Source of the DNA: Roseivirga thermotolerans
GTDB taxonomy: Bacteria; Bacteroidota; Bacteroidia; Cytophagales; Cyclobacteriaceae
Assembly: GCF_014653175.1 (NCBI RefSeq)
Contig: NZ_BNAG01000001.1
Location: forward strand, 1 to 64,000
Reading direction: 5' to 3'
Length of the DNA stretch: 64,000 bases
The notes beneath the pieces are model-generated. The model did not search any database, was not told the origin of the DNA, and saw only the letters and a program-made list of their open reading frames with translations. The translations under genes and the position numbers were made by a program. Positions 1 to 9,734 of this stretch are shown here, piece after piece. Position 1 is the first letter of the stretch. Each line of letters opens with the position of its first letter.

Positions 1-1125
1 TCGCTGCCGGCATCGGCTGTTGTGCTGGCGGTGGGCTGGGTGATGGCTGTTTCATCGTCTCCGTTCACAAAGCCTGCATAGCTGATGCTCAGGGCTGGGT
101 TTTCCTCGCCATAGGTTTTGGACTTGTGATCGGCTGTGGCTGTCAAGGTGGCCTTTTCGATGGTCAGGGTTCCGTTGACTGTTGCCAGCGTGTAGTTGTC
201 TGCTGAACCTCCGCTTAGGCTGATGGCGTAGGCACCTACATCACTGCTAGCATCGGCTGTTGTGCTGGCGATGGGTTGGGTGATGGCTGTTTCATCATCT
301 CCGTTCACAAAGCCTGTGTAGCTGATGGTGAGGGCTGGATTTTCATCGCCATAGGTTTTGGACTTGTCATCGGCTGTAGCCGTTAAAGTGGCTTTTTCGA
401 TGATCAGGGTTCCGTTCACTGTTGAGAGTGAATAGTTATTGGCTGATCCGCCCGATAGTACGATATCATAAACCCCTACATTGCTTGTCTCATCTGCTGT
501 TGTTGAAGCTGTTGGCTCGGTTGCAACAGCAGTTTCATCATCCCCATTAACAAAGCCTGCATAGGTTATGGTAAAGGCCGGGTTGGCTTCGCCATAAGTT
601 TTGCTCTTGTCATCGGCCGTAGCGGTGAGGGTAGCTTTCTCGATGGTGAGTGTTCCGTTCACTGTTACCAGCGTGTAGTTGTCGGCTGCGCCTCCGTTCA
701 GGGTGATGGCATAAGTACCCGCATCGCTGCTGGCATCGGCTGTTGTACTGGCGGTGGGTTGGGTGATGGCTGTTTCGTCATCCCCGTTCACAAAGCCTGC
801 ATAGCTGATGCTGAGGGCTGGGTTGGCTTCACCGTAGGTCTTACTCTTGTCTTCAGCTGTGGCTGTCAAAGTAGCCTTGTTCACGGTCAGCGAACCGTTA
901 TTGCCGATCAGTGAATAGTTGTCGGCCGAGCCTCCACTTAATGTGATATCGTAAGTACCCACTTCTGAGGTGGCATCGGCTGTTGTGCTGGCGGTGGGCT
1001 GGGTGATGGCTGTTTCATCGTCTCCGTTCACAAAACCTGTGTAGCTGATGCTCAGGGTTGGATTTTCCTCACCATAGGTTTTGGACTTATCATCGGCTGT
1101 GGCGGTGAGAGTGGCCTTGTTTACG
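1..1125 (-). repeat. Five tandem MBG-domain repeats, 240-bp period
   Basis: Within the giant gene, the segment reading TTADA (plus-strand catcggctgttgt or a close variant) recurs at 11, 251, 491, 734 and 974, a spacing of 240 or 243 bp (80-81 codons). Each unit carries KSKTYGxxNPxxxIxYxGFVNGDDETA and ends GTLTIxKATLTATA, which matches the MBG (YGX-type) family known from long bacterial adhesins. Units are similar enough at the DNA level to recombine or to collapse in assembly. The array continues past the left edge. Confidence 0.9.
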
Positions 1126-4100
1126 GTCAATACCTGAGTAACGTCAGTGGCCGCTGAGTAGCTATCATTGCCTGCCTGTGAGGCGGTAATGGTGGTTTCT
1201 CCTGCTCCTACTATCCTTACTGTACTGCCACTTACGGTGGCTACATTGGTATTGGAACTGGTGTAGGTCACCGTAAGGTTCGAGCTGGCTGTGCCGGTCA
1301 GCTCAAAGTCTTCATCACCATAGGTCTTAGCTTCCAGTACATTGAATGTAATGCTTTGGGCAATTTTGCTCACAGGGCCTTGCAGGCTACTTTCCTGAGC
1401 TGTGCCGAACAATTGCCCATCGCTTGGGGTCACTTCGAAGCTGATGTATTTACCTACATGGTCACTCGTCAGCGCATAGGTGTTGCTGGTGGCCCCGTTG
1501 ATGGCTGCCTTATTATTGCCATTTGCATCATCGGCCATATACCATTGGTAAGTTGAACCACTTTCCGGGTCATTGTCTCCATCACTGAAGGTGTAGGTAC
1601 CGGTCAAGGTTTGGCCAACGATCAGATCACCGGTAATCTCTACATCGGTAACTGTGGGGGCTACATTCGGAATAACCGATGAGCCGGTGATTTCGAAGGT
1701 GAATGGGTTTTCATCTAAATCATTATTGGCAATGGTAACCGTAGCTGATTTGCTGCCTTCAGTTGATGGATCGAAGGTAACATCGAAATACGTGTAGTCT
1801 GCAGCATCGATGCTCGATGCTGGTTGAAGGGCCACAGTGAAGTCGGCTGCATCTGTTCCCGAAATGGTCACTTTTGGATCATTGGTCAGGTTCAACACTT
1901 TAGTGCCTTCATTCTTTATGGCAAAAGTCTTAGTAGCATCACCTGACTCAGGGTCTACTGTTCCAAAATCGGTAGTTTCTCCAGCAACTGTTATTTCAGT
2001 GCTTCCAGCACTTTTGGAGTCCTCTGCTTCAATAATAGTGAGATTACAGGTGCCGAAACAGGTAAGCGACAGGGCTACTGCCAGTGCATCTCCTGATCCA
2101 GATTCTACACCTGTAAAAGCAGCTCCTCCACCTTGTTTGTCAAAGGAACCAGAGCCCGATTTTTGCAGTGAATAATTTAAAGACTGATCTGCCGCTTTAT
2201 ACTCCAGTAGGAGAACATCTCCTACGGCATAACCACTTCCAAATGCACTTAAGGTACCATCTGAAAATTTCTCCCCTGTAGTACTTATATAGCCATATTC
2301 ATTGGTTTGCTGCCCAATGTCGTGTGCTAGATCACCAAATATCTCTCCGTTGTCTTTTACCCGCACCAATCCCAAAGAAATACCCTTGGAACCTGGGAAA
2401 ATTGTCAACGATTCAATCTGAATTTTCATACTATAATCATAAGCAGGGTCTATGATCATATTGGTAAGGAAAATTCTTGGCTGGAAATCGAATCCTGCCG
2501 TGGCCGTAGCACCACCTGAAACAAACTGGTAATCGATCTCGCAGTTTTCTCCACCTTCCAGTGCATCGCAGGTAACAGGCAAACAGTCCTGACAAATTTC
2601 AGAGTCCTCTATATTAGTATCGGTATTAATGAATACAAAACCATCAGTAGAACCGGAATGGTCTGGGTTACTCACCGCTATACTTCCTGAATTACCGGCA
2701 CCGACCACTGCGGTCAATTCGGTATCTGAAACCACATTGAAGCTAGTGGCTGCCACTCCACCAAAAGTCACCCCGGTTACTCCGGTGAAGCCCGTACCTG
2801 TGAGGGTCATGGTTCCTCCTTCTATGCCACGGGCCTGGTTAAATGCAGTAATCACAGGGGTTCCATAGCTTGCCAGTTGCAGAGCAGACTCTACTGCCGA
2901 TCCGGCATGATAGGCATCAGATGGAGTAACTTCAAATGAAATGTACTTATTGGCATCGGCAACGGTGAGGCTATATTGATTAGAGGTTGCTCCCGCAATG
3001 GCCACTTTGCCAGTACCTCCCGCATCGTCAGCACGATACCATTTAAAAGTACTTCCTACCTCGGCATCGTTCTCATCATCATTAAAGTCGTAAGTTCCGG
3101 TAATTACCTGACCTATTTCCAGTGTACCTGAAATAGCTACATTGGTTGCATTAGGTGCATTGTTGATGGGGCCTTGCAGGGAGCTTTCTACCGCCACCCC
3201 GGCATACTTGCCATCGTTCGGTGTCACTTCAAAACTGAGGAACTTGTTGGTATCATCTATGGTAGTGGTATAGGTTTGAGCGGTTGCTCCGGCAATGGCT
3301 GTCTTGCCTGTTCCTGAAGCATCTTCCGATCTGTACCATTTAAAGGTGGTGCCACTTTCTGCATCATTATCAGGGTCAGTATAATTGTAGGTTCCTGAAA
3401 GCATTTCACCCACCTGAAGTTCTCCACTGAATACCACATTGCTGGCTACCGCCAACTGGTTGAGCGTTATGGTTACTCCTGTTGCATCATCGGCCAGATG
3501 ATTGGAAGCCAGGTCACTGATGTTACCAGTGGTAGCCTCGTAAGTGATCACGAGTTCCAGAATGGCGGTACTTAGGTCATCAAAGCTGAGTATGAGTTGG
3601 TTATCACCCGCTGTGCCGTCTGAAATGGACGTTACGCTATAACTCTTATTGTCTTCGGCAGCCACGGTAAAGTTGCTGTTAGCGGCACCTGCCACTTCTA
3701 CCACTTCACTGAAAGTGAGGGTAATTTGTGTGTCAGAATCTTTTGTAGCGCTCACCAAGGTTGGTAATGTTGCATCGTAGGTCAGGCTCAATTGGGTGGC
3801 CGAATTATTGAAGTTACCGGCAGCATCTGCTGCAATACTATGGGCTACATCTACAGTTACTTCCCCGTCACCATCGGGCGTAATGGTAGCGGTATAAGTA
3901 GTACCTGAACCACTGAAGTTACTGGCCGAGCCATTGCCTACACTAATATCATCCACTGTGAATCCGGTCACTGCTTCATCAAAGGCGAAGGTAGCTGTAA
4001 AAGCAGCATTGATTGGGTCATTGGCCGAAGTAGTAATGGTCAATGAAGGCGAAACGATATCGTTGAAAATACTAAACTGCGTGGCCGAAGTGTTGCCATT

Positions 4101-7100
4101 GCCCGCAGCATCTGTGGCTACATCAGCAACTATATCTACTGTTACGTTTCCATGGTTATTACCATTAATGGTGGCCGTATAGGTTGTTCCCGAACCACTG
4201 AATGAACCCGAAGCAATGGTTCCATTGCTCAATTGAAGGTCTGATGCTTCAAAGCCTGTCACGCTTTCACTAAAGGTGATGGTCACATCAAACTGACCTA
4301 AGACAGGCCCCGTAGAGCTGCTGCTGATTGTGACTGTAGGAACAGCTGTATCCACTCTTACATCGGCCTGGCCAGTATAGGATCCATTCAGTGAGGCATT
4401 ATTACCGGCAGCATCAGCAATCACTCCTCCATTTAGCTCTATATTCCCCACAGTAACTCCATTGCTATCAGAGTCCCCGGCCAAAGTGGTATACCTAAAT
4501 GTTAGGGTGGTGGTACCCGAACCACTTAAATAAGTAGCTGTCTTGTTCTGGCCTCCCATGGCGATGTTGATTGAAGGAGTTCCTCCGGAAGTTTCAACCA
4601 CCACTGCTTCATCAAATTCTACGGTAATATCCATGTTCTGATTAAGGCCATAAGTTTTGCCTACAATGGAACCGGAAACTCTTGATGGTGCCGTTTCATC
4701 ATTCGTAATGCTGAGTTGTGTGGCAGCACTGTTGTTATTACCCGCTGCATCAATGGCCTTGTTGGCGGCAACATCTATAGTAACTGCACCATCGGCAGCC
4801 GGAGTTATGGTGGCCGTGTAAACGCTGGCACTCGAAGTTTGGAAGTTACTGGCTGCACCGTTACCGACAGTGATATCGCCCACTTCAAAACCGGTTACAT
4901 CTTCAGAGAAAGTAAAAGTGGCTGTAAACGCTCCGCTTTGTGGGTTATTGGCATCACTTGAGATCGTTACGGTAGGAGTTGTTTCATCATTGGTTAAACT
5001 CAATTGCGTGGCAGCAGTATTGTTATTACCGACAGCATCGGACGCTTTATCTGCTGCTACATTTATCGTTACCTCTCCATCGGCTGCCGGTGTTATGGTG
5101 GCTGTATACACGCTGGCACTGGTGGTCTGGAAATTACTGGCAGCTCCATTACCAACTGTGATATCGTCAATCGCAAAGCCTGTTACGTCTTCAGAGAAGG
5201 TAAAGGTTGCGGTGAATGCTCCACTTTGAGGATTGGATGCATTACTGCTAATAGTGACCGTTGGAGAAATATTATCGGCTTGCACAGTATAGCTTTCCTC
5301 GGTGCCAGGCGCCAAGTCGAGTAAGGCTTCTCCATCGGTTTGAGTACCCTCAAAGATATCTATCTTAAGATCGAAGGCACTATGGCTTCCGGAGTTGTAG
5401 CCTGTAAAAATCACGTGGCCATCTGCATAATTACCACTAGTAGAAGAGGAAAATGCATGGCTACCGCTACCCGAAAAATTCGTCAAAACTATACTGTAGG
5501 TCTCGCCTTGAGTAAGCTGTGGTGGATCAGACAATTGTATGGTTTGTCCTGCCGCATCGGTACTGGCCGTGAATTCTACGGTTTCAGTTTTAAGTACAGT
5601 TGAACCTCCTGCGCTCTCATCACCACTGTGAATTTCCAGCGTTACCGTTCCTGCAAAACCGTGTTGTCCTGCTTCTGGAAACAAAGTAAAGGCCGTTAGG
5701 AAATTGTTGGTGGTGGCTGTAAAAGTCTGCCCTAATTTTGACTGGTTGAGATAATCATTCACCCCAGTCTGCTGAATGGTAGCGACTCCATTACTATAGC
5801 CAATTCCTGTAATATTGTTGGTGCCTGCTGTTCCATCGATACCTTTCACCTTCAGGCTCAATGTGCCATCCACATTATTCAAATTGTTAACCGTTACATC
5901 GTAAATGCTGGCATCTACTGCGTTTACCGAAGAGACCGCTCCACCTGCTGTTGAGCTGAGGGTAAAATCATCGGCACTGACATTGCGAACATTTTCGCTG
6001 AAAGTGACCCTGAAAACAGGTTCGGTACCGGCATTGACATTCGCAGTACCAGGTGTTTGCCTGGCTATGGACTGAACGGTAATTGCTGCTGGCACCTCAT
6101 AAGCTGCACTTTCTACGGCATCTCCGGTATCAGTTCCATCCGAGGGGGTTACTTCGAAGCTAATGAACTTGCCACCATCGGCTAGAGTCAGGGTATAGGT
6201 GGTACCTGTTGCCCCAGCTATAGCTGCCTTATTGGTTCCGGATGCATCGTCTGCCCTATACCATTTAAAAGAAGACCCACTTTCGGTATCCGATTGAGGG
6301 TCGCTAAAATCATAGGTACCTGTCAATTGCTGACCTACGTTCAATGTCCCGGTAATGTCAACATTACTGGCTACCGGAGGATTAGAGATGGTGTATGTTT
6401 CATCAGTGGCAGGCAATGTGCTACCAAGTGCTTCACTCGGGCCAGAAGAAACAAAGAGTTTGAAATATAAATCTGCACTTGAAAGAGCGGATGCCTGATA
6501 AAGAATTCCGCCTGAATAACCAGCCCCTACCTGTGCCGAAAATCCTATACTGTTCGATGGAGCTCCCGGAATATTGACCCTCAGAGTATAGGTTGTTCCG
6601 GCCGTTACACTTGGTGGACTACTGAATGAATAGGTCACCTCAGTCTGTGCGGAAGTAATTTGTATGTTTTCAGTAGCTAACACTGTTCCTCCGTAACCTT
6701 CACCTGAGATTAGCTCTAATGTACCCGCTCCACTGTAACTATGACCTGAGCCTTTTTTTAATACCACATCTAACAAAAGACCAGAGTTATTGGGCCTGAA
6801 AGACTGACCAAAAACCGGTGAGTCCGTAATCTGGAGATCAGCCGTAGAGTTGGCGTCTAATTGGGATGGGATTTTAGCAATATTGTTGCTTCCTGATGCA
6901 TCTACCCCTTTCAGGTCAAGATTGATAGTTCCGATAGAGTTAGTAATGCCCGTGACTTTTATATCATAAACGCTTGAAGAAACAGCTGTAACTGAAGACA
7001 CTGTGCCATCTGCTGCGGCAGTTCCGCTCAAAACAAAATCATCAGTACTGACATAGCGCACATCGTCACTGAAGGTCACTCTGAAAGTCACTTCATCTTC

Positions 7101-8378
7101 GCTTGTGGTGGCATCCGATGGTGTTTGACGTACAATTGAGGACACTTTCACAATTTCGAAAACCGGACTACTCTCTACCGGAGTACCTGCCTCAGTACCA
7201 TCATTAGGGGTTACCTCAAAGCTGATGTATTTACCATCGTCATCGGCTACCAGGGTATATGTTTGGGCCGTGGCTCCTGCAATGGCCACTTTTCCGGTTC
7301 CTGAGGCATCATCGGACCTGTACCATTTGAATGTGGAACCACTTTCCGCATCACTGTCATCATCGGCATAGGTATAATTGCCTGTTAGTTGCTCCCCTAA
7401 AGCGAAAGTACCAGAAATACTTACATTGCTGGCTGTGGGAGCAGCATTTGGGACTACCGGAGCTTCCAGCACTATATTATTGAATATAGCTCCTTCAATA
7501 CCGGGGACGCCACCATCAAAAAAGCCAGCTGTTTTCTGTCGTATTCTTACTTCATCGACATTTTCAAAGATGCTTGAACTCAAGGTAATACCAGTATTTA
7601 CGCTTGACTTTGAAATAGATACTTCTTCGCTTACTACCTGGCTTCCATCTAAAAATCCCAGTATTTCTATATTGGCAATGTAATCATAGGTTTCTTGTAT
7701 ATCCAGACTGGCCAATTTAAACTCTGTTCCATTGTCGGTAGCAAATACAAACCATTGTCCATTCGCGCCATCCCCGGCATTTGATACATAGCCTAAACCA
7801 TCTACCGCAGCATTACCGGCAATAACACTTCCATGTGCAAAACCTCTATTGAGGCTTGAACTAATACCTGTTAATGAAGCAAAAACTGTTCCTGTACCAT
7901 CATCCGTTATTTTAAGGGTGACATCACCAAAGTCGACCGTAGATTTTTGAACTACTCCGTCCGTATCGTAACCACCAGAAAACTCATCGGTTGGAAAACT
8001 TAGGGTATTGGGTACGAATGCATCAACATCACCTGCCAGCGTTGGTGCAGGAGCTGTACCATTAGTCTCTACAGCCCAGCCTTCATTGGGAGGCTTAGGG
8101 GAGTCCATGGGGTTGCTGTAAATGAGTTGGTTGCTACTGTTTAGTATCTCCCAAGATGACCCGTTTTTACGAATGAGATAGGCGGAAGATGTAATGGGGT
8201 TGTCATCACAATCGAAGCTTGAATAATATGTAGAGCTCCCTGAACTCTGATAGATAATATTCGCATTACTATCTCCACCATTATTAACAGATACCATATT
8301 TTCTTGAGCCAACAAAAGCCCATAAAACATTACCAAACAAAATAGAATCAAACCTATCCTCAACATTCTAATAATCAT
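1..8378 (-). CDS. Giant modular secreted surface protein, partial (C-terminus beyond left edge)
   Basis: An open minus-strand frame runs from ATG 8378-8376 off the left edge, at least 2,790 codons; I checked the frame at six widely spaced points. A signal peptide (about residues 1-25, ending LLAQ) comes first. Visible modules in order: an unrecognised N-terminal region; repeats with the pattern WYRxDDxxGxxKxAIxGAT...SFEVTPxDG (near 7400-7160, 6360-6100, 3460-3170, 3150-2870 and 1640-1380); several bacterial Ig-like repeats ending ITPxxDGxVTxxVA (about 5270-3780); an IPT/TIG-like domain (2860-2640); a SPRY-like domain (about 2560-2030); a choice-of-anchor-D/ASH-like domain (about 2000-1690); and five MBG repeats (1130-1). 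The protein is presumably an outer-surface adhesin or matrix protein; a type IX sorting domain past the edge is expected but not seen. Its start overlaps the stop of the upstream paralogue, so the two are probably translationally coupled. Confidence 0.9.
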   Translation of the reverse strand, partial: MIIRMLRIGLILFCLVMFYGLLLAQENMVSVNNGGDSNANIIYQSSGSSTYYSSFDCDDNPITSSAYLIRKNGSSWEILNSSNQLIYSNPMDSPKPPNEGWAVETNGTAPAPTLAGDVDAFVPNTLSFPTDEFSGGYDTDGVVQKSTVDFGDVTLKITDDGTGTVFASLTGISSSLNRGFAHGSVIAGNAAVDGLGYVSNAGDGANGQWFVFATDNGTEFKLASLDIQETYDYIANIEILGFLDGSQVVSEEVSISKSSVNTGITLSSSIFENVDEVRIRQKTAGFFDGGVPGIEGAIFNNIVLEAPVVPNAAPTASNVSISGTFALGEQLTGNYTYADDDSDAESGSTFKWYRSDDASGTGKVAIAGATAQTYTLVADDDGKYISFEVTPNDGTEAGTPVESSPVFEIVKVSSIVRQTPSDATTSEDEVTFRVTFSDDVRYVSTDDFVLSGTAAADGTVSSVTAVSSSVYDIKVTGITNSIGTINLDLKGVDASGSNNIAKIPSQLDANSTADLQITDSPVFGQSFRPNNSGLLLDVVLKKGSGHSYSGAGTLELISGEGYGGTVLATENIQITSAQTEVTYSFSSPPSVTAGTTYTLRVNIPGAPSNSIGFSAQVGAGYSGGILYQASALSSADLYFKLFVSSGPSEALGSTLPATDETYTISNPPVASNVDITGTLNVGQQLTGTYDFSDPQSDTESGSSFKWYRADDASGTNKAAIAGATGTTYTLTLADGGKFISFEVTPSDGTDTGDAVESAAYEVPAAITVQSIARQTPGTANVNAGTEPVFRVTFSENVRNVSADDFTLSSTAGGAVSSVNAVDASIYDVTVNNLNNVDGTLSLKVKGIDGTAGTNNITGIGYSNGVATIQQTGVNDYLNQSKLGQTFTATTNNFLTAFTLFPEAGQHGFAGTVTLEIHSGDESAGGSTVLKTETVEFTASTDAAGQTIQLSDPPQLTQGETYSIVLTNFSGSGSHAFSSSTSGNYADGHVIFTGYNSGSHSAFDLKIDIFEGTQTDGEALLDLAPGTEESYTVQADNISPTVTISSNASNPQSGAFTATFTFSEDVTGFAIDDITVGNGAASNFQTTSASVYTATITPAADGEVTINVAADKASDAVGNNNTAATQLSLTNDETTPTVTISSDANNPQSGAFTATFTFSEDVTGFEVGDITVGNGAASNFQTSSASVYTATITPAADGAVTIDVAANKAIDAAGNNNSAATQLSITNDETAPSRVSGSIVGKTYGLNQNMDITVEFDEAVVVETSGGTPSINIAMGGQNKTATYLSGSGTTTLTFRYTTLAGDSDSNGVTVGNIELNGGVIADAAGNNASLNGSYTGQADVRVDTAVPTVTISSSSTGPVLGQFDVTITFSESVTGFEASDLQLSNGTIASGSFSGSGTTYTATINGNNHGNVTVDIVADVATDAAGNGNTSATQFSIFNDIVSPSLTITTSANDPINAAFTATFAFDEAVTGFTVDDISVGNGSASNFSGSGTTYTATITPDGDGEVTVDVAHSIAADAAGNFNNSATQLSLTYDATLPTLVSATKDSDTQITLTFSEVVEVAGAANSNFTVAAEDNKSYSVTSISDGTAGDNQLILSFDDLSTAILELVITYEATTGNISDLASNHLADDATGVTITLNQLAVASNVVFSGELQVGEMLSGTYNYTDPDNDAESGTTFKWYRSEDASGTGKTAIAGATAQTYTTTIDDTNKFLSFEVTPNDGKYAGVAVESSLQGPINNAPNATNVAISGTLEIGQVITGTYDFNDDENDAEVGSTFKWYRADDAGGTGKVAIAGATSNQYSLTVADANKYISFEVTPSDAYHAGSAVESALQLASYGTPVITAFNQARGIEGGTMTLTGTGFTGVTGVTFGGVAATSFNVVSDTELTAVVGAGNSGSIAVSNPDHSGSTDGFVFINTDTNIEDSEICQDCLPVTCDALEGGENCEIDYQFVSGGATATAGFDFQPRIFLTNMIIDPAYDYSMKIQIESLTIFPGSKGISLGLVRVKDNGEIFGDLAHDIGQQTNEYGYISTTGEKFSDGTLSAFGSGYAVGDVLLLEYKAADQSLNYSLQKSGSGSFDKQGGGAAFTGVESGSGDALAVALSLTCFGTCNLTIIEAEDSKSAGSTEITVAGETTDFGTVDPESGDATKTFAIKNEGTKVLNLTNDPKVTISGTDAADFTVALQPASSIDAADYTYFDVTFDPSTEGSKSATVTIANNDLDENPFTFEITGSSVIPNVAPTVTDVEITGDLIVGQTLTGTYTFSDGDNDPESGSTYQWYMADDANGNNKAAINGATSNTYALTSDHVGKYISFEVTPSDGQLFGTAQESSLQGPVSKIAQSITFNVLEAKTYGDEDFELTGTASSNLTVTYTSSNTNVATVSGSTVRIVGAGETTITASQAGNDSYSAATDVTQVLTVNKATLTATADDKSKTYGEENPTLSISYTGFVNGDDETAITQPTASTTADATSEVGTYDITLSGGSADNYSLIGNNGSLTVNKATLTATAEDKSKTYGEANPALSISYAGFVNGDDETAITQPTASTTADASSDAGTYAITLNGGAADNYTLVTVNGTLTIEKATLTATADDKSKTYGEANPAFTITYAGFVNGDDETAVATEPTASTTADETSNVGVYDIVLSGGSANNYSLSTVNGTLIIEKATLTATADDKSKTYGDENPALTISYTGFVNGDDETAITQPIASTTADASSDVGAYAISLSGGSADNYTLATVNGTLTIEKATLTATADHKSKTYGEENPALSISYAGFVNGDDETAITQPTASTTADAGS

Positions 8379-9451
8379 TAGGTTACATATTGAAATTCAC
8401 AGCTACCAAAGCAGGTTACGCTTAGCAACAAATAAAGAGATTCTCCATTTTCTGGAGTCGTAATGGTAAAGGCGGGGCCACTCCCTTGTGGAACAAATGC
8501 AGGAGTGCCCGCTTTCTGAACAGCATAACTAAGTTTATTATTAGGTGCGTCATATTCAATCAATATGGTATCTCCCACGCCATAAGCAGCACCAAACGCG
8601 GTCAGCGCATTATTACTAAACTTTTCTCCTGTTGTAGATAAAAAGCCATACTCATTGACATTGGCACCAATGTCATGTGCCATGTCGCTAGGCAAAGTCC
8701 CTAAACCTATAGAGATTCCTTTAGACCCAGGGAATATGGTTAGGCCATCAATTCGAATTTTAATACTATATACCTGATTGGGATCATTTAACTCAGGTCC
8801 TATAAAAATTCTAGGTGTAAAGTCGAAACCAGCCTTTGCCACTAAGGTACCATCACTCCATCTTATTGCCGTTTGACATTGAGTTCCGGTATATAAGGAA
8901 ACACAAGAACATACATCATCCGCTAGGCAAGTGCCTTTTCCATTACATGCATTTGCATCATCTGCGAGCGTACCAAAGCACCTTAAAGAATTACATTCAA
9001 TATTAAGAGCCCTAACAAAAAACCTAAAAGGGCCATTGGAATCATTACTTTCAATAATCACTTCTGCAAAGGCCAATCCGAAACTGTGACTTGTATAATT
9101 GATCGTAAGATTAGCCGATTCATTAGGTGCCAAAGTTCCTTCAGCATTAGTGGTTATCTCAAAAAAGTTCCTGTCGTCATCGAGTCTAATTTCCGAAATC
9201 ACCAGATCAGAATTACCGGTATTAGTAAGCACAAAGGTTCTTTCAATCTGATTTTCATTCACTGAAACCGTCTTATTGTAGGTAATACCGAAATCGGTAA
9301 AGTTGGCTTGGCTTACAGTTCTAGAACCAGATGCAATAGATGCATTATTTCCTGCCAACTCTAGCTGAGGCTGAAACTCTTCTGTAAATGGAATTAGGAA
9401 TACCGTGAAAACAAGGAGTTTATGTAGGATTTTCTTTTGGTTGGAAGACAT
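8378..9451 (-). CDS. Secreted ASH-EGF-SPRY-like protein (paralogue 2)
   Basis: 357 residues. An N-terminal hydrophobic stretch (about 9-22) looks like a signal peptide or anchor. Residues about 30-152 resemble the choice-of-anchor-D/ASH fold (TDFG near 52, RTFVLTNTG at 71-79, IESNDSNGPF near 133-142). A cysteine-rich segment follows (153-192; CNGKGTC, CSC), like an EGF module. Residues about 200-345 look SPRY-like (YGFLSTTG near 268, GDTILIEYD near 293-301, NNKLSYAV). It is 50-60% similar by eye to the 355-residue protein upstream, and its SPRY part recurs in the giant protein downstream. No C-terminal sorting domain is visible. Its stop TAA shares one base with the ATG of the giant gene. A 9-bp direct-repeat element lies 61 bp upstream of its start. 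Confidence 0.85.
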   Translation of the reverse strand: MSSNQKKILHKLLVFTVFLIPFTEEFQPQLELAGNNASIASGSRTVSQANFTDFGITYNKTVSVNENQIERTFVLTNTGNSDLVISEIRLDDDRNFFEITTNAEGTLAPNESANLTINYTSHSFGLAFAEVIIESNDSNGPFRFFVRALNIECNSLRCFGTLADDANACNGKGTCLADDVCSCVSLYTGTQCQTAIRWSDGTLVAKAGFDFTPRIFIGPELNDPNQVYSIKIRIDGLTIFPGSKGISIGLGTLPSDMAHDIGANVNEYGFLSTTGEKFSNNALTAFGAAYGVGDTILIEYDAPNNKLSYAVQKAGTPAFVPQGSGPAFTITTPENGESLYLLLSVTCFGSCEFQYVT

Positions 9452-9511
9452 GGCTGGCCTTGATTTTATAACTCACAATTTGCTGATTGCTAAAAGCTCA
9501 GATAAAAAAAT

Positions 9512-9541
9512 GTGCGTGAACAGCAGATTTTTGGGCGTGAA
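9512..9541 (-). promoter_or_regulatory. Paired 9-bp direct repeats, 21-bp period (putative LytTR site)
   Basis: GTGCGTGAA (9512-9520) and GGGCGTGAA (9533-9541), read on the plus strand, are separated by 12 bp. In the sense of the downstream gene the nearer copy ends 61 bp before the ATG at 9451. Nine-bp imperfect direct repeats with 12-bp spacers are the published geometry for LytTR-domain regulators such as AgrA; assignment to the LytTR regulator at 13675-14409 is inference. Confidence 0.6.
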
Positions 9542-9561
9542 TGTGGTTCATTGGTGGTTCA
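9523..9561. repeat. 39-bp duplicated upstream block, copy 1
   Basis: Identical over 39 bp to 10875-10913. Both copies begin 72-73 bp upstream of the start codon of a SPRY/ASH paralogue, so the block was either duplicated with the gene or kept for a function. It contains the distal 9-bp element and the start of a T-rich spacer. Confidence 0.85.
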
Positions 9562-9581
9562 CGGTTTATTGTTCAAAGTTT

Positions 9582-9637
9582 GAAAGCTGGAGCTGCGAGC
9601 GGGGAGCATGAAGACGCAAGCAAGAGGCTGGCGGGGT
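9582..9637. repeat. Degenerate heptanucleotide repeat, array 1
   Basis: Eight consecutive 7-bp units keep register (gaaagct, ggagctg, cgagcgg, ggagcat, gaagacg, caagcaa, gaggctg, gcggggt). The consensus is close to GGAAGNN/GGAGCNG. The first units match array 2. Confidence 0.65.
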
Positions 9638-9734
9638 CAAGAGCCGTTACTGCACCGCCAATACAAGGGAGTTGTGTTCGAAGTTTAAGATTTAAGGCTT
9701 AAAATAAAGACTCGCATCAATTACCTGTCATTGG

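Larger units (their letters stand above)
9452..9734. other. Intergenic region between secreted paralogues: regulatory repeats and heptamer repeat
   Basis: No credible gene. From the 9451 start codon outward it holds an A/T-rich stretch, the paired 9-bp elements (9512-9541), a 39-bp block duplicated upstream of the other paralogue (9523-9561) and a degenerate 7-bp repeat (9582-9637). A 68-codon plus-strand frame at 9405-9611 runs through these repeats and is not a convincing gene. Confidence 0.7.

Noticed and set aside
1356-7683. Many plus-strand frames of 60-119 codons between 1356 and 7683
   Set aside because: They are shadows of the giant minus-strand gene; their residues reflect the Thr/Ser/Gly/Val-rich repeats read backwards.
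8141-8323. 60-codon minus frame in the signal-peptide region
   Set aside because: It lies in another frame of the giant gene, whose true frame has a signal peptide.
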